A stretch of 64,000 bases of DNA from CAYGYG01 sp964354155 (GTDB lineage Bacteria > Hydrothermota > Tepidihabitantia > SM23-42 > CAYGYG01): NCBI GenBank assembly GCA_964354155.1, contig CAYGYG010000006.1:62001-126000 (forward strand), read 5' to 3'. A program made the position numbers and the translations under genes. A model generated the notes under the pieces. That model searched no databases. It had not been told where the DNA came from and saw only the letters and a program-made list of their open reading frames with translations. Below are positions 18,039 to 27,073 of the stretch, piece after piece. Numbering within the stretch: the stretch's first letter is position 1; every line of letters begins with the position of its first letter.

Positions 18039-20030
18039 ATGTTACAAAAAACGATAATCAGTATGATGTTCCTATTACTGACCGCATCTTTCGGTCAGGT
18101 AATGCTTAAAAGCAGTGATCAATCTTTCCTTATCCCCAAACTCCTCAACTACCAGGGTTATCTGACTGATGACCAGGGAAATCCGATCAATAACCCTTCA
18201 CTTGCCATGACGTTTTCGATCTATGATGCATCAAGCACCGGCAGTCTTAAATGGACCGAAAGCCAGAACGTCAAGGTGGAGAAAGGGATCTTCAATGTGA
18301 CGCTGGGTAGTGTCGCACCAATTCCAGATACGGTCTTCACCGGTGGGGTCAACCGGTGGTTGGAACTGACCGCCGGCGGGCAGACGCTGACACCGCGTAC
18401 CAGAGTCACGGCGATGGGGTATGCATATACTTCGCCCTATTCCGACACCGCGCAATACGCCAGAAATGCCACGGGTGACAACGACTGGAACTTCCTCATT
18501 TCCGACGCCGCTGATACGACCCTGCAAACCGGTGGTCGCTGGGGTGTCGCGCGTTTCGGCAACACGATGTACGGTAATGCCGATAGCACGCATGTCAACC
18601 TTGGTGTTGACGGCACAACTGGAAACAGCGGGCAGAACAATAAGTGGTGCACTGTGGGCGGCGGAGTGATCAACACGGCCAGCGGCAACCAGGCGACCGT
18701 GTGTGGCGGTGCATGGAGCACCGCCAGCGGCGTCAGTGCGACCGTGGGTGGAGGAGAATACAACACTGCTAGCGGCCCCAATGCGTTCGTGGGTGGCGGA
18801 GAGCATAACGGTTCCAGCGGTAGCAGAGCTACAGTGAGTGGTGGAGGATACAACGCTGCCAGCGGTTACGCAGCGACAGTGGGTGGCGGATGGGACAACA
18901 CTGCCAGCAACGACAACGTGACAGTGGGCGGCGGAAGTAGCAACACCGCCAGCGGCTACATTGCGACAGTAGGTGGCGGATACCAAAACGCAGCCAGTAA
19001 CCAGTATGCGACAGTAGGTGGCGGTTGGGCCGATACGGCTATGGCTCCATATAGTGGTGTATTTTCTGGCTGGGATAATAATGCAGGTGATGGTTCTACT
19101 GACACTGGTGCCTTTGTGGGTGGCGGAAGAAATAATAGGGCAATAGAAAGATATACGACAATAGGTGGCGGATATACTAACAGCGCCAGCAACATCTATG
19201 CGACAGTGGGTGGCGGATTCTTCAATTATGCTACCGCCGAGTATTCGACGATCGCCGGCGGAGACAATAACACCGCATCCGCTGGATGGGCGACAGTAGG
19301 TGGTGGCTTTAGTAATGAAGCCTCCATGTATGCGACGGTGGCCGGCGGGTACTTGAACGCGGCCAGCAACCAAGGTGCGGTCGTGGGCGGTGGTATGTGG
19401 AATATCGACAGCGGCGCGTGCGCCACCATCGGTGGTGGCTACTATAACCGCGCCAAAGGTAATTACGGTACGGTAAGCGGAGGGAATAACAACAGTGCAA
19501 GCAATTGGTATACGATTGTGGCTGGCGGGAATAACAATATTGCCAGCGCCTCTTACTCAACCGTATCGGGCGGTGTCAATAACGCGGCCAGCGGCGACGT
19601 CTCGGTGGTGGCTGGTGGAGAAGGCAACAGTGGTAAGAACATCTATGACGTGGTGAGTGGCGGATTCGCCGACACGGCGAGTGGAGCATATTCCACCGTG
19701 CCCGGCGGTGCGCAGAATAAGGCCGAGGGGCCATATTCCTTCGCCGCGGGCAGGAGGGCCAAAGCCAACCATGCCGGTGCGTTCGTCTGGGCGGACTCAA
19801 CCGCCGCAGATTTTGCGTCCACCGGCGCCAACCAGTTCCTGATCCGCGCTGGAGGTGGGGTTGGGATCAATACGAACAGTCCTCAGCGATCACTGCATGT
19901 AAACGATGTCATGCGACTGCAACCGAGGGCCTCAGCACCTTCGAGCCCGGCTGAGGGCGATATCTACATGAATTCTACAACTCATAAACTTATGGTCTAC
20001 GACGGAACGACCTGGCAGGCATGCTGGTAG
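18039..20030 (+). CDS. Repeat-rich surface protein, paralog B
   Basis: A 663-aa product with AAAGGAG seven bases before ATG 18039. Its signal peptide (IISMMFLLLTASFGQ) and N-domain (LLNYQGYLTDDQGN through AMGYAYTSPYSDTA) are nearly the same as in the paralog at 13530. A linker with FLISDAADTTLQTGGRWG and GNADSTHVNLGV follows, then about 24 repeats of 15 residues. The end differs from paralog A: a cap (FAAGRRAKANHAGAFVWADS), a segment VGINTNSPQRSLHVND and a C-terminal EGDIYMNSTTHKLMVYDGTT module like those at the ends of phage-tail-type fibres. No anchor domain is visible. Gene order and shared leader sequence show tandem duplication with paralogs A and C. Confidence 0.85.
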   Translation: MLQKTIISMMFLLLTASFGQVMLKSSDQSFLIPKLLNYQGYLTDDQGNPINNPSLAMTFSIYDASSTGSLKWTESQNVKVEKGIFNVTLGSVAPIPDTVFTGGVNRWLELTAGGQTLTPRTRVTAMGYAYTSPYSDTAQYARNATGDNDWNFLISDAADTTLQTGGRWGVARFGNTMYGNADSTHVNLGVDGTTGNSGQNNKWCTVGGGVINTASGNQATVCGGAWSTASGVSATVGGGEYNTASGPNAFVGGGEHNGSSGSRATVSGGGYNAASGYAATVGGGWDNTASNDNVTVGGGSSNTASGYIATVGGGYQNAASNQYATVGGGWADTAMAPYSGVFSGWDNNAGDGSTDTGAFVGGGRNNRAIERYTTIGGGYTNSASNIYATVGGGFFNYATAEYSTIAGGDNNTASAGWATVGGGFSNEASMYATVAGGYLNAASNQGAVVGGGMWNIDSGACATIGGGYYNRAKGNYGTVSGGNNNSASNWYTIVAGGNNNIASASYSTVSGGVNNAASGDVSVVAGGEGNSGKNIYDVVSGGFADTASGAYSTVPGGAQNKAEGPYSFAAGRRAKANHAGAFVWADSTAADFASTGANQFLIRAGGGVGINTNSPQRSLHVNDVMRLQPRASAPSSPAEGDIYMNSTTHKLMVYDGTTWQACW

Positions 20031-20118
20031 GCAAAGTAAACTAAGCAGTAGGTAGTAAGGAGTAAGTAGAAGACAGAAAGAAAACAGAGCATGTGCACAG
20101 AATTGTTGTTCATTTAGT

Positions 20119-20149
20119 CGCTGTAATCATATTTTGTGTCGCTGTAATC
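20119..20149 (+). promoter_or_regulatory. Tandem CGCTGTAATC motif upstream of the gene at 20176
   Basis: Two exact CGCTGTAATC copies at 20119-20128 and 20140-20149, 21 bases apart and 26 bases before the start codon; same arrangement as at 11012 and 17984. Confidence 0.45.
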
Positions 20150-20175
20150 ATTTTTTTGAAAACAAAGGAGATAAC

Positions 20176-23100
20176 ATGAAAACAACTACCTTGATAAGCA
20201 TGATGTGTATGTTACTGACTGTATCTTTCGGTCAGATGAACGATGTTGTAGGGGCAATTCATGAATTGCCCTATAAGGGGCAAGGATTCAGCCTTGCAAA
20301 GAGCAATCAATCTTTCCTTATTCCCAAACTCCTCAACTACCAGGGCTATCTCACCGACAATCAGGGGAATCCGATCAACAATCCTTCGCTCTCAATGACA
20401 TTCTCAATCTACGATGCATCAAGTGCCGGCAGTCTGAAATGGACCGAGGACCAAACCGTGAATGTCTCAAAAGGGATTTTCAATGTGACGTTGGGTAGTA
20501 TCACGCCAATTCCGGATACAGTATTCACCGGTGGGATCAACCGGTGGCTGGGAATGACCGCTGGTGGCCAGACGCTTTCACCTCGGACGCGGATCACGGC
20601 CATGGGCTATGCGTATACTGCGACCTATTCCGATACCGCGCAATATGCCCGAAATGCTGCCGCGGATAACGATTGGAATTTTCTTATTTCCGACGGTGCA
20701 GATACGACCCTTCAAACGGGCGGTCGGTGGGGATTGGCCCGCGCAGGTAACGTGCTCTTCGGTAACGCCGACAGCACGCACGTTAATTTCGGCGTGGCCT
20801 GTACGACCGGAGCGACGGGAAACAATTTTAAATACAGCACGGTCGCCGGTGGCTTGTACAACAGCGCGACCAACCGGGCGACCGTTGCCGGTGGTCAGTA
20901 CAACGCGGCTCGCGGCGAATATGCCGCGGTCGGCGGCGGAACGAATAATACCGCCAGCGGCTGGACATCGACTATCGGCGGCGGAAGCACCAACATCGCC
21001 AGTAACGAGTACGCGACCGTCGGCGGTGGGTATCAGAACACCGCCAGCGGCCTCCGGTCGGTCGTGGGCGGCGGGTATCTTAACTCGGCCAGCAACCAGT
21101 ACGCGACCGTTGGCGGCGGTACGAACAACACGACCGGCGGTAATTACGCGACGGTTGGCGGAGGACTACAAAACTCAGCAATATACATGGGGACCGTAGC
21201 CGGTGGAGCTTGGAACAATGCCAGCACCAACGCGACGATCGCGGGCGGTGTGTACAACTCGGCCAGCGGCTTGACTTCGACCGTAAGCGGCGGATACCAG
21301 AACCTTGCCGCAGGCACGGTCGCGACCGTAGGCGGTGGAAGGTATAATAAAGCGCGTGGTCAGTATTCTGTAGTTAGTGGCGGTGGCGGAGCAAATCAAG
21401 CTGATTCTAATTCAGCTATTGGTGATTATTCGGCAGTAGGTGGCGGAACGAGGAACACAGCCAGCGGCTACATAGCGACAGTGGGTGGCGGAGTGTTTAA
21501 CACAGCCAGCGGCCAATATACGACAGTGAGTGGCGGATCTTCTAGTACAGCTGGCGGGAACTATGCGACAGTGGGTGGCGGCCAATCTAACAGTGCGAGC
21601 GGCCTCATAGCAACAGTAGGGGGCGGAGTTTACAACACCGCCAGCGGTCATTTTTCGACCGTCAGTGGCGGACAGAACAACACGGCCAGCGACAGTTTCA
21701 ATTTCATCGGTGGCGGATACCTGAACCGGACCGCGGGTAAATACTCCGCGATCCTGGGCGGGTACGCGGATACGATTACGTCTGGAGGGAGTTATTCGTA
21801 TCTGTTCGGCATCCAGAGCAAATTGACCCAGGATTCGACGTTCATGGTCGACTTGCCGCATGTGTGGTTTGGCACCGAAGCCGCGGGTTATGAGTTTCCG
21901 AGATCCCGCGGCACCAACGGGCAGGTGATGGTGACAGACGGCTCGGGCATGCTTTCCTGGAGCGGTATAACATATGTCGACAGCGCAAGAGTTGCAGCGA
22001 ACGCGCATACACTCCAGGGTAAGGATACGGTTGCTTTGGATCTGCGCTGGGTGAACGAAGGGCAAATTAATTCCATAACGAACACCATGATCCAGGATGC
22101 GGCGGTCACGATGCCCAAGATCGCGCAGGCAGGTGCCACCGCGGGTCAGGTGATCAAGTGGAACGGCACGACCTGGCAGCCGGCGGCGGATAGTTCGATG
22201 GACAATGACTGGACTATAAGTGGTAATAGACTTTATCCAGCAGGCAATTATGGACTTGCGATGCGTAGCTCTAATGTGCTTTATGGCACAAATGACTACA
22301 CCCATGTATGCCTTGGTATTGCTTCTACTACAGGGACTTCGGGTCAGAATTATGAATATTGCACAGTTGGTGGTGGCTATAATAACAGAGCTAGAATGAA
22401 CTACGCGACAGTTAGTGGTGGATATGACAATGAAGCTACTGCGTATGCAACAGTTGGTGGTGGAAACGATAACGATGCTACTAATAACTCCACAACCATA
22501 GCCGGCGGAAGTATTAATACTGCCAGCGGTGCAGCTGCGACAATTGGTGGTGGACAGGAAAACATTAACAGCGGTGACTGGTCAATATTGGGCGGTGGAT
22601 ATAGGAACACAGTTTCTGGCAACTATGCAACAGTGAGTGGCGGAGCATATAATAGGGCTCGAGGCTTATACTCTGTTGTTAGTGGCGGTGGTGGAGCGAG
22701 TGCAGCCGATTCCAATTCTGCTATTGGTGATTATTCTGCTATTGGTGGTGGGTATCGTAATATTGCGAGTGGCAACACTGCGGTAATAGGTGGCGGAATT
22801 TCCAACACTGCTAGCCAGCCATATGCGACAATAGGTGGCGGACAGGTCAACACTGCCAGCGGGACTTGTGCGATGGTCGGTGGCGGATGGGACAACACGG
22901 CCAGCGGCTACGCAGCGACAGTGGGTGGCGGATGGGACAACACGGCCATCGGCGAGCGAGCGACAGTCGGTGGCGGACAGCAAAACACTGCCAGCGGTTA
23001 CATTGCTACCGTGGGCGGCGGACAACTAAACACTGCCGACTACCAAGCAACAGTGGGTGGCGGATACCAAAACACTGCCAGTGGCTTACGAGCGACAGTG

Positions 23101-25254
23101 GGTGGCGGAGAGCGTAACACCGCAAGCGGTCCGTATTCTGCGGTTGGTGGTGGCTATGCGGATACTGTGGCGGGTGATTACTCAGTCGCCGCAGGGTACA
23201 CAGTTAGGTTAACCAGTGCTGCGGATTATACCTTCGCGTTTGGTCGTGATTTTACTACTTCCACTCCTAATGCTGTCATCTTTCATAATTCTGTCAATCC
23301 GATCAAGGTCGGCATTGGGACGACGGCTCCGGATACAACTCTCCACCTAGTTGGGAACATCAGAATGGTAGACGGTAATCAGGGTGCGGGTAAAGTCTTA
23401 ACCTCTGATGCTACTGGGCTCGGCACTTGGCAAACTCTAACGGGTCTTCCCGCTGGAACAAGCGGGCAGACCTTAAGGCATGATGGAACAAACTGGGTAG
23501 CCAACAGCCTATTATTTAACGGTGGCACTAGCATTGGTATTGGGACGACGACACCATACGGCCCCTTAGATATATTAAATGGGATAAATGGACGTGGCAT
23601 TACCGTGCGTGGGGCTAATGATAATAATGTCATACGTTTGGAAAACAATGCCACTGGCGGTAGGACTTATTGGGTGGCTTCAACCGGCGGAACATCGGGA
23701 ACCGGGCAAGGTAAGTTTGCAATCGTTGATGAAGCAACCTTGGCAGAACGTATAGTGGTGACGGAAAACGGCAATGTAGGAATTGGGACCACGGCTCCAG
23801 CAGAGAAATTAGATGTGGCAGGGACAGTTCAGATGACAGGTTTTAAGATGCCTACAAGCCCTGCTAATGGCTACGTTTTGACCTCAGATGCTTCTGGTGT
23901 AGGAACATGGCAAAGTGCTCCCGGCGATAATGATTGGAGCTTTAGAGTGACTGATGGTAATGATACTACATTAGCAACTGGTGGTCAATGGGGCATAGCG
24001 CGTTTCGGCAACACGATGTACGGTAATGCGGATAGTACCCATGTGAACCTTGGTGTTGGCTGTACAACTGGAACGAATGGACAAAACTATAAATATATCA
24101 CCGTGGGGGGTGGATACGGTAATACTGCCAGCTACAACTGGGCGACGGTATGTGGTGGAGATAGAAACACTGCCGGCTTGAGCTATGCGACAGTAAGCGG
24201 AGGAGTGCTTAATACCGCCAGCGGTCAAGCTGCGACAGTGAGTGGCGGGTCCACCAATACCGCCAGCGCCGAGTGCGCGACCGTGGCGGGGGGAAATAAC
24301 AACACGGCCAGCGGCTACAATTCGTTTTTGGGCGGCGGCCAGTCCAACACAGCCAGTGGTTTTATTGCGACCGTAGGTGGCGGAAGATATAACAAAGCGC
24401 GTGGCCAGTATTCTGTTGTTAGTGGCGGTGGCGGAGCAAGTCAAGCTGATTCTAATTCTGCTATTGGTAATTATTCTGCAATTGGTGGTGGCCGGCGCAA
24501 CACTGCGAGCGAGGAGGGTGCAGTAGTAGGTGGCGGACAGCTCAACACTGCCAGCGGCTGGAATGCGACAGTGGGCGGCGGAAACGCTAACACTGCTAAC
24601 AACTGGAGTGCGATAGTGGGTGGCGGACGGAGCAACACTGCCAGCGGTCAGCATGCGACAGTGGGTGGCGGACAGAACAACACTGCCACCAGCAACCATG
24701 CGACAGTGGGTGGCGGAGCGTATAACACTGCCGGCAACTCCTATGCGACAGTGGGTGGCGGCTCTTATAACAGCGCCAGCGGTATTTATGCGATGGTTCC
24801 TGGTGGTTATCAGGCATCTGCTTCTCTCCATGGTCAATTTGCTCATGCGAGTGGTCAATTTGCTACTCCTGGTGATGCCCAGACTTCAGCTTATGTTCTG
24901 CGTAGAACGAGTTCAGGTAGTTCTGGGTATGAGTTATATCTTGATGGCAGTAGTGCGAGACTTACTATTGCGAGTGGTCGTGTTATGACATTTGATCTTC
25001 TTATAGTTGGCTCCACGAGTGGAGGTAGTGAGTCTGCTGGGTATAAAATTCAGGGTGTGATTAAGAATGCTGCCGGTACTACTGCTTTTGTTGGCACTCC
25101 TACGGTAACGGCACTTGGAGAAGATGATGCTGCGTGGGATGTACAGGTTGGTGCAGATGACACTAATGATGCTTTGACGATTACGGTTCAGGGTAATACT
25201 GGTGATAATATACGCTGGGTAGCCACTGTTCGGACATCAGAAGTAGCTTATTAA
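20176..25254 (+). CDS. Giant repeat-rich surface protein, paralog C (1692 aa)
   Basis: The start is ATG 20176 with AAAGGAG five bases upstream; the frame opens earlier but without signal features. The signal peptide (ISMMCMLLTVSFGQ) is followed by an extra block of about 18 residues encoded by a palindromic element, then the LLNYQGYLTDNQGN domain shared with the paralogs. Three blocks of 15-residue repeats follow (roughly 21, 18 and 16 units, at nt 20840-21790, 22360-23190 and 24105-24830). Each block is introduced by a WNFLISDGADTT- or WTISGNRLYP-type linker, and they are separated by fibre-like segments (VGIGTTAPDTTLHLVGN, GAGKVLTSDATGLGTWQ). The C-domain (SGQFATPGDAQTSAYVLRR to the end) resembles the tips of phage-like fibres. 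Base composition changes along the gene, with AT-richer stretches near 22200-22800 and 23230-23900, suggesting mosaic origin. Confidence 0.85.
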   Translation: MKTTTLISMMCMLLTVSFGQMNDVVGAIHELPYKGQGFSLAKSNQSFLIPKLLNYQGYLTDNQGNPINNPSLSMTFSIYDASSAGSLKWTEDQTVNVSKGIFNVTLGSITPIPDTVFTGGINRWLGMTAGGQTLSPRTRITAMGYAYTATYSDTAQYARNAAADNDWNFLISDGADTTLQTGGRWGLARAGNVLFGNADSTHVNFGVACTTGATGNNFKYSTVAGGLYNSATNRATVAGGQYNAARGEYAAVGGGTNNTASGWTSTIGGGSTNIASNEYATVGGGYQNTASGLRSVVGGGYLNSASNQYATVGGGTNNTTGGNYATVGGGLQNSAIYMGTVAGGAWNNASTNATIAGGVYNSASGLTSTVSGGYQNLAAGTVATVGGGRYNKARGQYSVVSGGGGANQADSNSAIGDYSAVGGGTRNTASGYIATVGGGVFNTASGQYTTVSGGSSSTAGGNYATVGGGQSNSASGLIATVGGGVYNTASGHFSTVSGGQNNTASDSFNFIGGGYLNRTAGKYSAILGGYADTITSGGSYSYLFGIQSKLTQDSTFMVDLPHVWFGTEAAGYEFPRSRGTNGQVMVTDGSGMLSWSGITYVDSARVAANAHTLQGKDTVALDLRWVNEGQINSITNTMIQDAAVTMPKIAQAGATAGQVIKWNGTTWQPAADSSMDNDWTISGNRLYPAGNYGLAMRSSNVLYGTNDYTHVCLGIASTTGTSGQNYEYCTVGGGYNNRARMNYATVSGGYDNEATAYATVGGGNDNDATNNSTTIAGGSINTASGAAATIGGGQENINSGDWSILGGGYRNTVSGNYATVSGGAYNRARGLYSVVSGGGGASAADSNSAIGDYSAIGGGYRNIASGNTAVIGGGISNTASQPYATIGGGQVNTASGTCAMVGGGWDNTASGYAATVGGGWDNTAIGERATVGGGQQNTASGYIATVGGGQLNTADYQATVGGGYQNTASGLRATVGGGERNTASGPYSAVGGGYADTVAGDYSVAAGYTVRLTSAADYTFAFGRDFTTSTPNAVIFHNSVNPIKVGIGTTAPDTTLHLVGNIRMVDGNQGAGKVLTSDATGLGTWQTLTGLPAGTSGQTLRHDGTNWVANSLLFNGGTSIGIGTTTPYGPLDILNGINGRGITVRGANDNNVIRLENNATGGRTYWVASTGGTSGTGQGKFAIVDEATLAERIVVTENGNVGIGTTAPAEKLDVAGTVQMTGFKMPTSPANGYVLTSDASGVGTWQSAPGDNDWSFRVTDGNDTTLATGGQWGIARFGNTMYGNADSTHVNLGVGCTTGTNGQNYKYITVGGGYGNTASYNWATVCGGDRNTAGLSYATVSGGVLNTASGQAATVSGGSTNTASAECATVAGGNNNTASGYNSFLGGGQSNTASGFIATVGGGRYNKARGQYSVVSGGGGASQADSNSAIGNYSAIGGGRRNTASEEGAVVGGGQLNTASGWNATVGGGNANTANNWSAIVGGGRSNTASGQHATVGGGQNNTATSNHATVGGGAYNTAGNSYATVGGGSYNSASGIYAMVPGGYQASASLHGQFAHASGQFATPGDAQTSAYVLRRTSSGSSGYELYLDGSSARLTIASGRVMTFDLLIVGSTSGGSESAGYKIQGVIKNAAGTTAFVGTPTVTALGEDDAAWDVQVGADDTNDALTITVQGNTGDNIRWVATVRTSEVAY
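20252..20297. repeat. Palindromic repeat inserted in frame inside paralog C
   Basis: GGGCAATTCATGAATTGCCC at 20252-20271 is a perfect 20-base palindrome preceded by GTAG. A second hairpin GCAAGG...CCTTGC follows at 20280-20297. The two-hairpin layout resembles the intergenic doublets. The paralogs at 13530 and 18039 lack this block, so it looks like an insertion kept in frame. Confidence 0.7.
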
Positions 25255-25289
25255 AGTAGGTAAATAAGTACCTGGGAGTCAGGTCTACA

Positions 25290-25487
25290 GGGCGTGTTGC
25301 CCAAGCCCGTAAAGGGCGACCTATACCCCGAAAATGTCATTGCGAGGAGCGAAGCGACGAAGCAATCCGATGCGAAGCATCGTCCCGAGTGAAACGAGGG
25401 ATCTCTTCTGAGAAAATGGGATTGCCACACCCCGACGTTAAGCGTCGGGGTTCGCAATGACAGAGTAACATTTCGGCAACACGCCCT
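25290..25487. repeat. About 198-bp nested inverted-repeat element (MITE-like)
   Basis: Outer 13-base arms AGGGCGTGTTGCC (25290-25302) and GGCAACACGCCCT (25475-25487) are exact inverted copies. Inside, TGTCATTGCGA (25335-25345) and TCGCAATGACA (25452-25462) form a second inverted pair, and CCCCGACG/CGTCGGGG makes a third hairpin near 25429-25450. No ORF of its own is supported. It lies downstream of paralog C. Confidence 0.75.
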
Positions 25488-25558
25488 ACACATTTTACAC
25501 CTCGCCCACCGGGCGAAGAGGAACGATACTAGCGATCCCCGCACTCTCAACGCCACTG

Positions 25559-25824
25559 TCAATCTTTCGTTCTCGCCTGCTTTCTGATTTCTATGTGGCG
25601 CAAACGCTCGAGTGCCCTTTTCAACGGTGCCCAGTATTTTCTATCTCTTTCTCTTTCCAGATGCTCCTCTTTGTCTAATAGTATCTGCAATTTTCCAAAC
25701 TCGTTCCGGTGACCTGCGGAATCATTCTATTGATGACGATGCCATGATCGGTATTTAAGATGGTGTCAAACCTAAGAGTCCCGGGCTTTTCAAATTCAAG
25801 ACCGAAGAGGGCCGCAGTGTCCAT
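25559..25824 (-). pseudogene. Frameshifted remnant of an unrecognised gene
   Basis: Reading the minus strand from ATG 25824 gives MDTAALFGLEFEKPGTLRFD and onward to IVINRMIPQVTG. Around 25735 this frame soon stops, while the adjacent frame continues with FGKLQILLDKEEHLERE and YWAPLKRALERLRH to a stop at 25559. The two halves look like one protein broken by a single indel. The family is not recognised. It adjoins a toxin-type gene pair and repeats, a setting typical of decayed accessory genes. A sequencing error is possible. The remaining bases of 25488-25961 show only a palindromic CTTCGCTACGCTCAGAATGACA-like repeat end near 25885. Confidence 0.3.
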
Positions 25825-25961
25825 GAAGAGTCGAGAAGCATGATGGAGGGGAAAAAATAAGGTGTATTTGGTTATTTAATAAGATTCTTCGCTACGCTCA
25901 GAATGACAGCAAAGGGACAAGACCAAACAGACTGGTTTTGGTTCTGCTCGGAAGAATAAGA

Positions 25962-26522
25962 TCAATCAGACGGTTTTAGCAGTGCGGTCAGCGTTTTTCT
26001 TGCCCAGGGTTCGATTTTCGGATAGTCACTAAAAGTCAATAACGCTCCGAGATATATTTCATACGACTGATCGGGAAACTTGCGCTCGAAATCCCTTTTT
26101 ATGGCTTTCTCCGGCCAATTATGCCGTTTGAATAGAAACGCGGCATCGAACGGGTCTTTTGGACTGATCCTTCTTCCTGCAGCATAGATTTTGTTCAAGA
26201 AAATGTCGTAGTCACTTGCTATTTTCAATCCTTTGAAATTCTGAAGTCTTTGGATATTTTTGAAAGGGAAATAGACAAACGAAATTTTTCGGTTCCCGAC
26301 GAAAAAATCGATATTGTCGCTCATTCGTTCTTCATTATTGACCGCAAAGTGCTTTCTCAACGTAATGGCAATTCTATTATACGAAAAGGTGCGCGAACAG
26401 AAAAAATCAATGTCTTTACTTATCCGATGGTCGTACTTGAACATAACCGCCGTACCGCCGGCAAGATAGAAATCCTTGAAAATGGACTGAATTTTGAACG
26501 CCAACCTAAGCATGGGCGTCAT
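25962..26522 (-). CDS. AbiEii-type nucleotidyltransferase toxin
   Basis: A 186-aa product. The segment FYLAGGTAVMFKYDHRISKD followed by IDFF is the hallmark of the AbiEii/MNT-like nucleotidyltransferase fold: GGTA with a following HR.S.DIDFF, whose two acidic residues bind metal. The later SDYDIFLNKIYAAGRRISPK segment fits the conserved Lys-containing motif of the family. Such enzymes usually act as toxins of type IV systems, blocking growth by nucleotide transfer, for example to tRNA. The gene overlaps its upstream neighbour (26506-26799) by 17 bases, so the two are translated together. The local sequence is visibly AT-richer than both flanks, which suggests recent acquisition. The protein is shorter than many AbiEii toxins but looks complete. 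Confidence 0.8.
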   Translation of the reverse strand: MTPMLRLAFKIQSIFKDFYLAGGTAVMFKYDHRISKDIDFFCSRTFSYNRIAITLRKHFAVNNEERMSDNIDFFVGNRKISFVYFPFKNIQRLQNFKGLKIASDYDIFLNKIYAAGRRISPKDPFDAAFLFKRHNWPEKAIKRDFERKFPDQSYEIYLGALLTFSDYPKIEPWARKTLTALLKPSD

Positions 26523-26799
26523 GCCATCTCCTGATCCAGAATCTCACACCCCGTTTGACTGCAGGGTATTTAAACGCTAGTCTATATGCTTCTCTGCCGT
26601 ATTCCCGGTAAAGCCACGTTATGTCGTGGAACGTGCCGTAGATCAGAACGCGTAAGACTATCATTTCCAGCGGCGCTGTTCCGTCAGGGTAATCCCATAG
26701 GAATCGCTTGCAGGCACTAGGGATTTTGATCCTTTTTTTGTAATCCCATTTTAATCTCGTAAGTGTATCCTTGTCTTTCATTCTGTAATTTCGTGTCAT
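26506..26799 (-). CDS. Small partner of the AbiEii-type toxin (probable antitoxin)
   Basis: A 97-aa product encoded immediately upstream of, and overlapping, the nucleotidyltransferase gene. Its centre reads FLWDYPDGTAPLEMIVLRVL and then YGTFHDITWLYREYGREAYR, a pattern I associate with small DUF6922-like proteins found next to AbiEii toxins. The N-terminus (MTRNYRMKDKDTLTRLKWDY) is basic; an internal Met7 could be the start. No classical helix-turn-helix of AbiEi is evident. The antitoxin role is inferred from order and overlap only. The composition is AT-rich like the toxin gene. The 26800-27073 gap upstream of this gene contains no recognised feature besides the Shine-Dalgarno region of the divergent DUF885 gene. 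Confidence 0.6.
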   Translation of the reverse strand: MTRNYRMKDKDTLTRLKWDYKKRIKIPSACKRFLWDYPDGTAPLEMIVLRVLIYGTFHDITWLYREYGREAYRLAFKYPAVKRGVRFWIRRWHDAHA

Positions 26800-27073
26800 A
26801 TCTTCAATTTTTCACAATCTAATTATACAGAAAAAACAACGGAAATCAAGTTTTAATGGGGGTACATAGATATCGCGGGCTTCTAGGGTTCTTGGTGCCT
26901 GGCTGAGCTTCTCCAGATTGTCCGCATCACAGAGAATGACAAAATCGGAGTCCCGTCTAAACGGGACCTGCCCCCAAAGCCGGTCAATGTGAGATTTCTG
27001 TGATGATTTCCTGTATTCTTAAACAGCCTGCCGAGAAGCTAACCGTGCCCCCGGCAGGACTTCGGAGGTTCTG

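Noticed and set aside
18231..19373. 380-codon minus-strand ORF within repeat paralog B, and similar antisense ORFs in paralogs A and C
   Set aside because: Long antisense frames arise from the regular GC-rich 45-bp repeats; the plus-strand product has a signal peptide and conserved domains.
13530..25254. CRISPR-like repetition
   Set aside because: The 45-bp repeats are coding, degenerate and without constant repeat/unique spacer structure; no cas genes are present.
20176..25254. Prophage tail-fibre gene
   Set aside because: Fibre-like segments are present, but there is an N-terminal signal peptide, two non-phage paralogs and no phage structural genes nearby.
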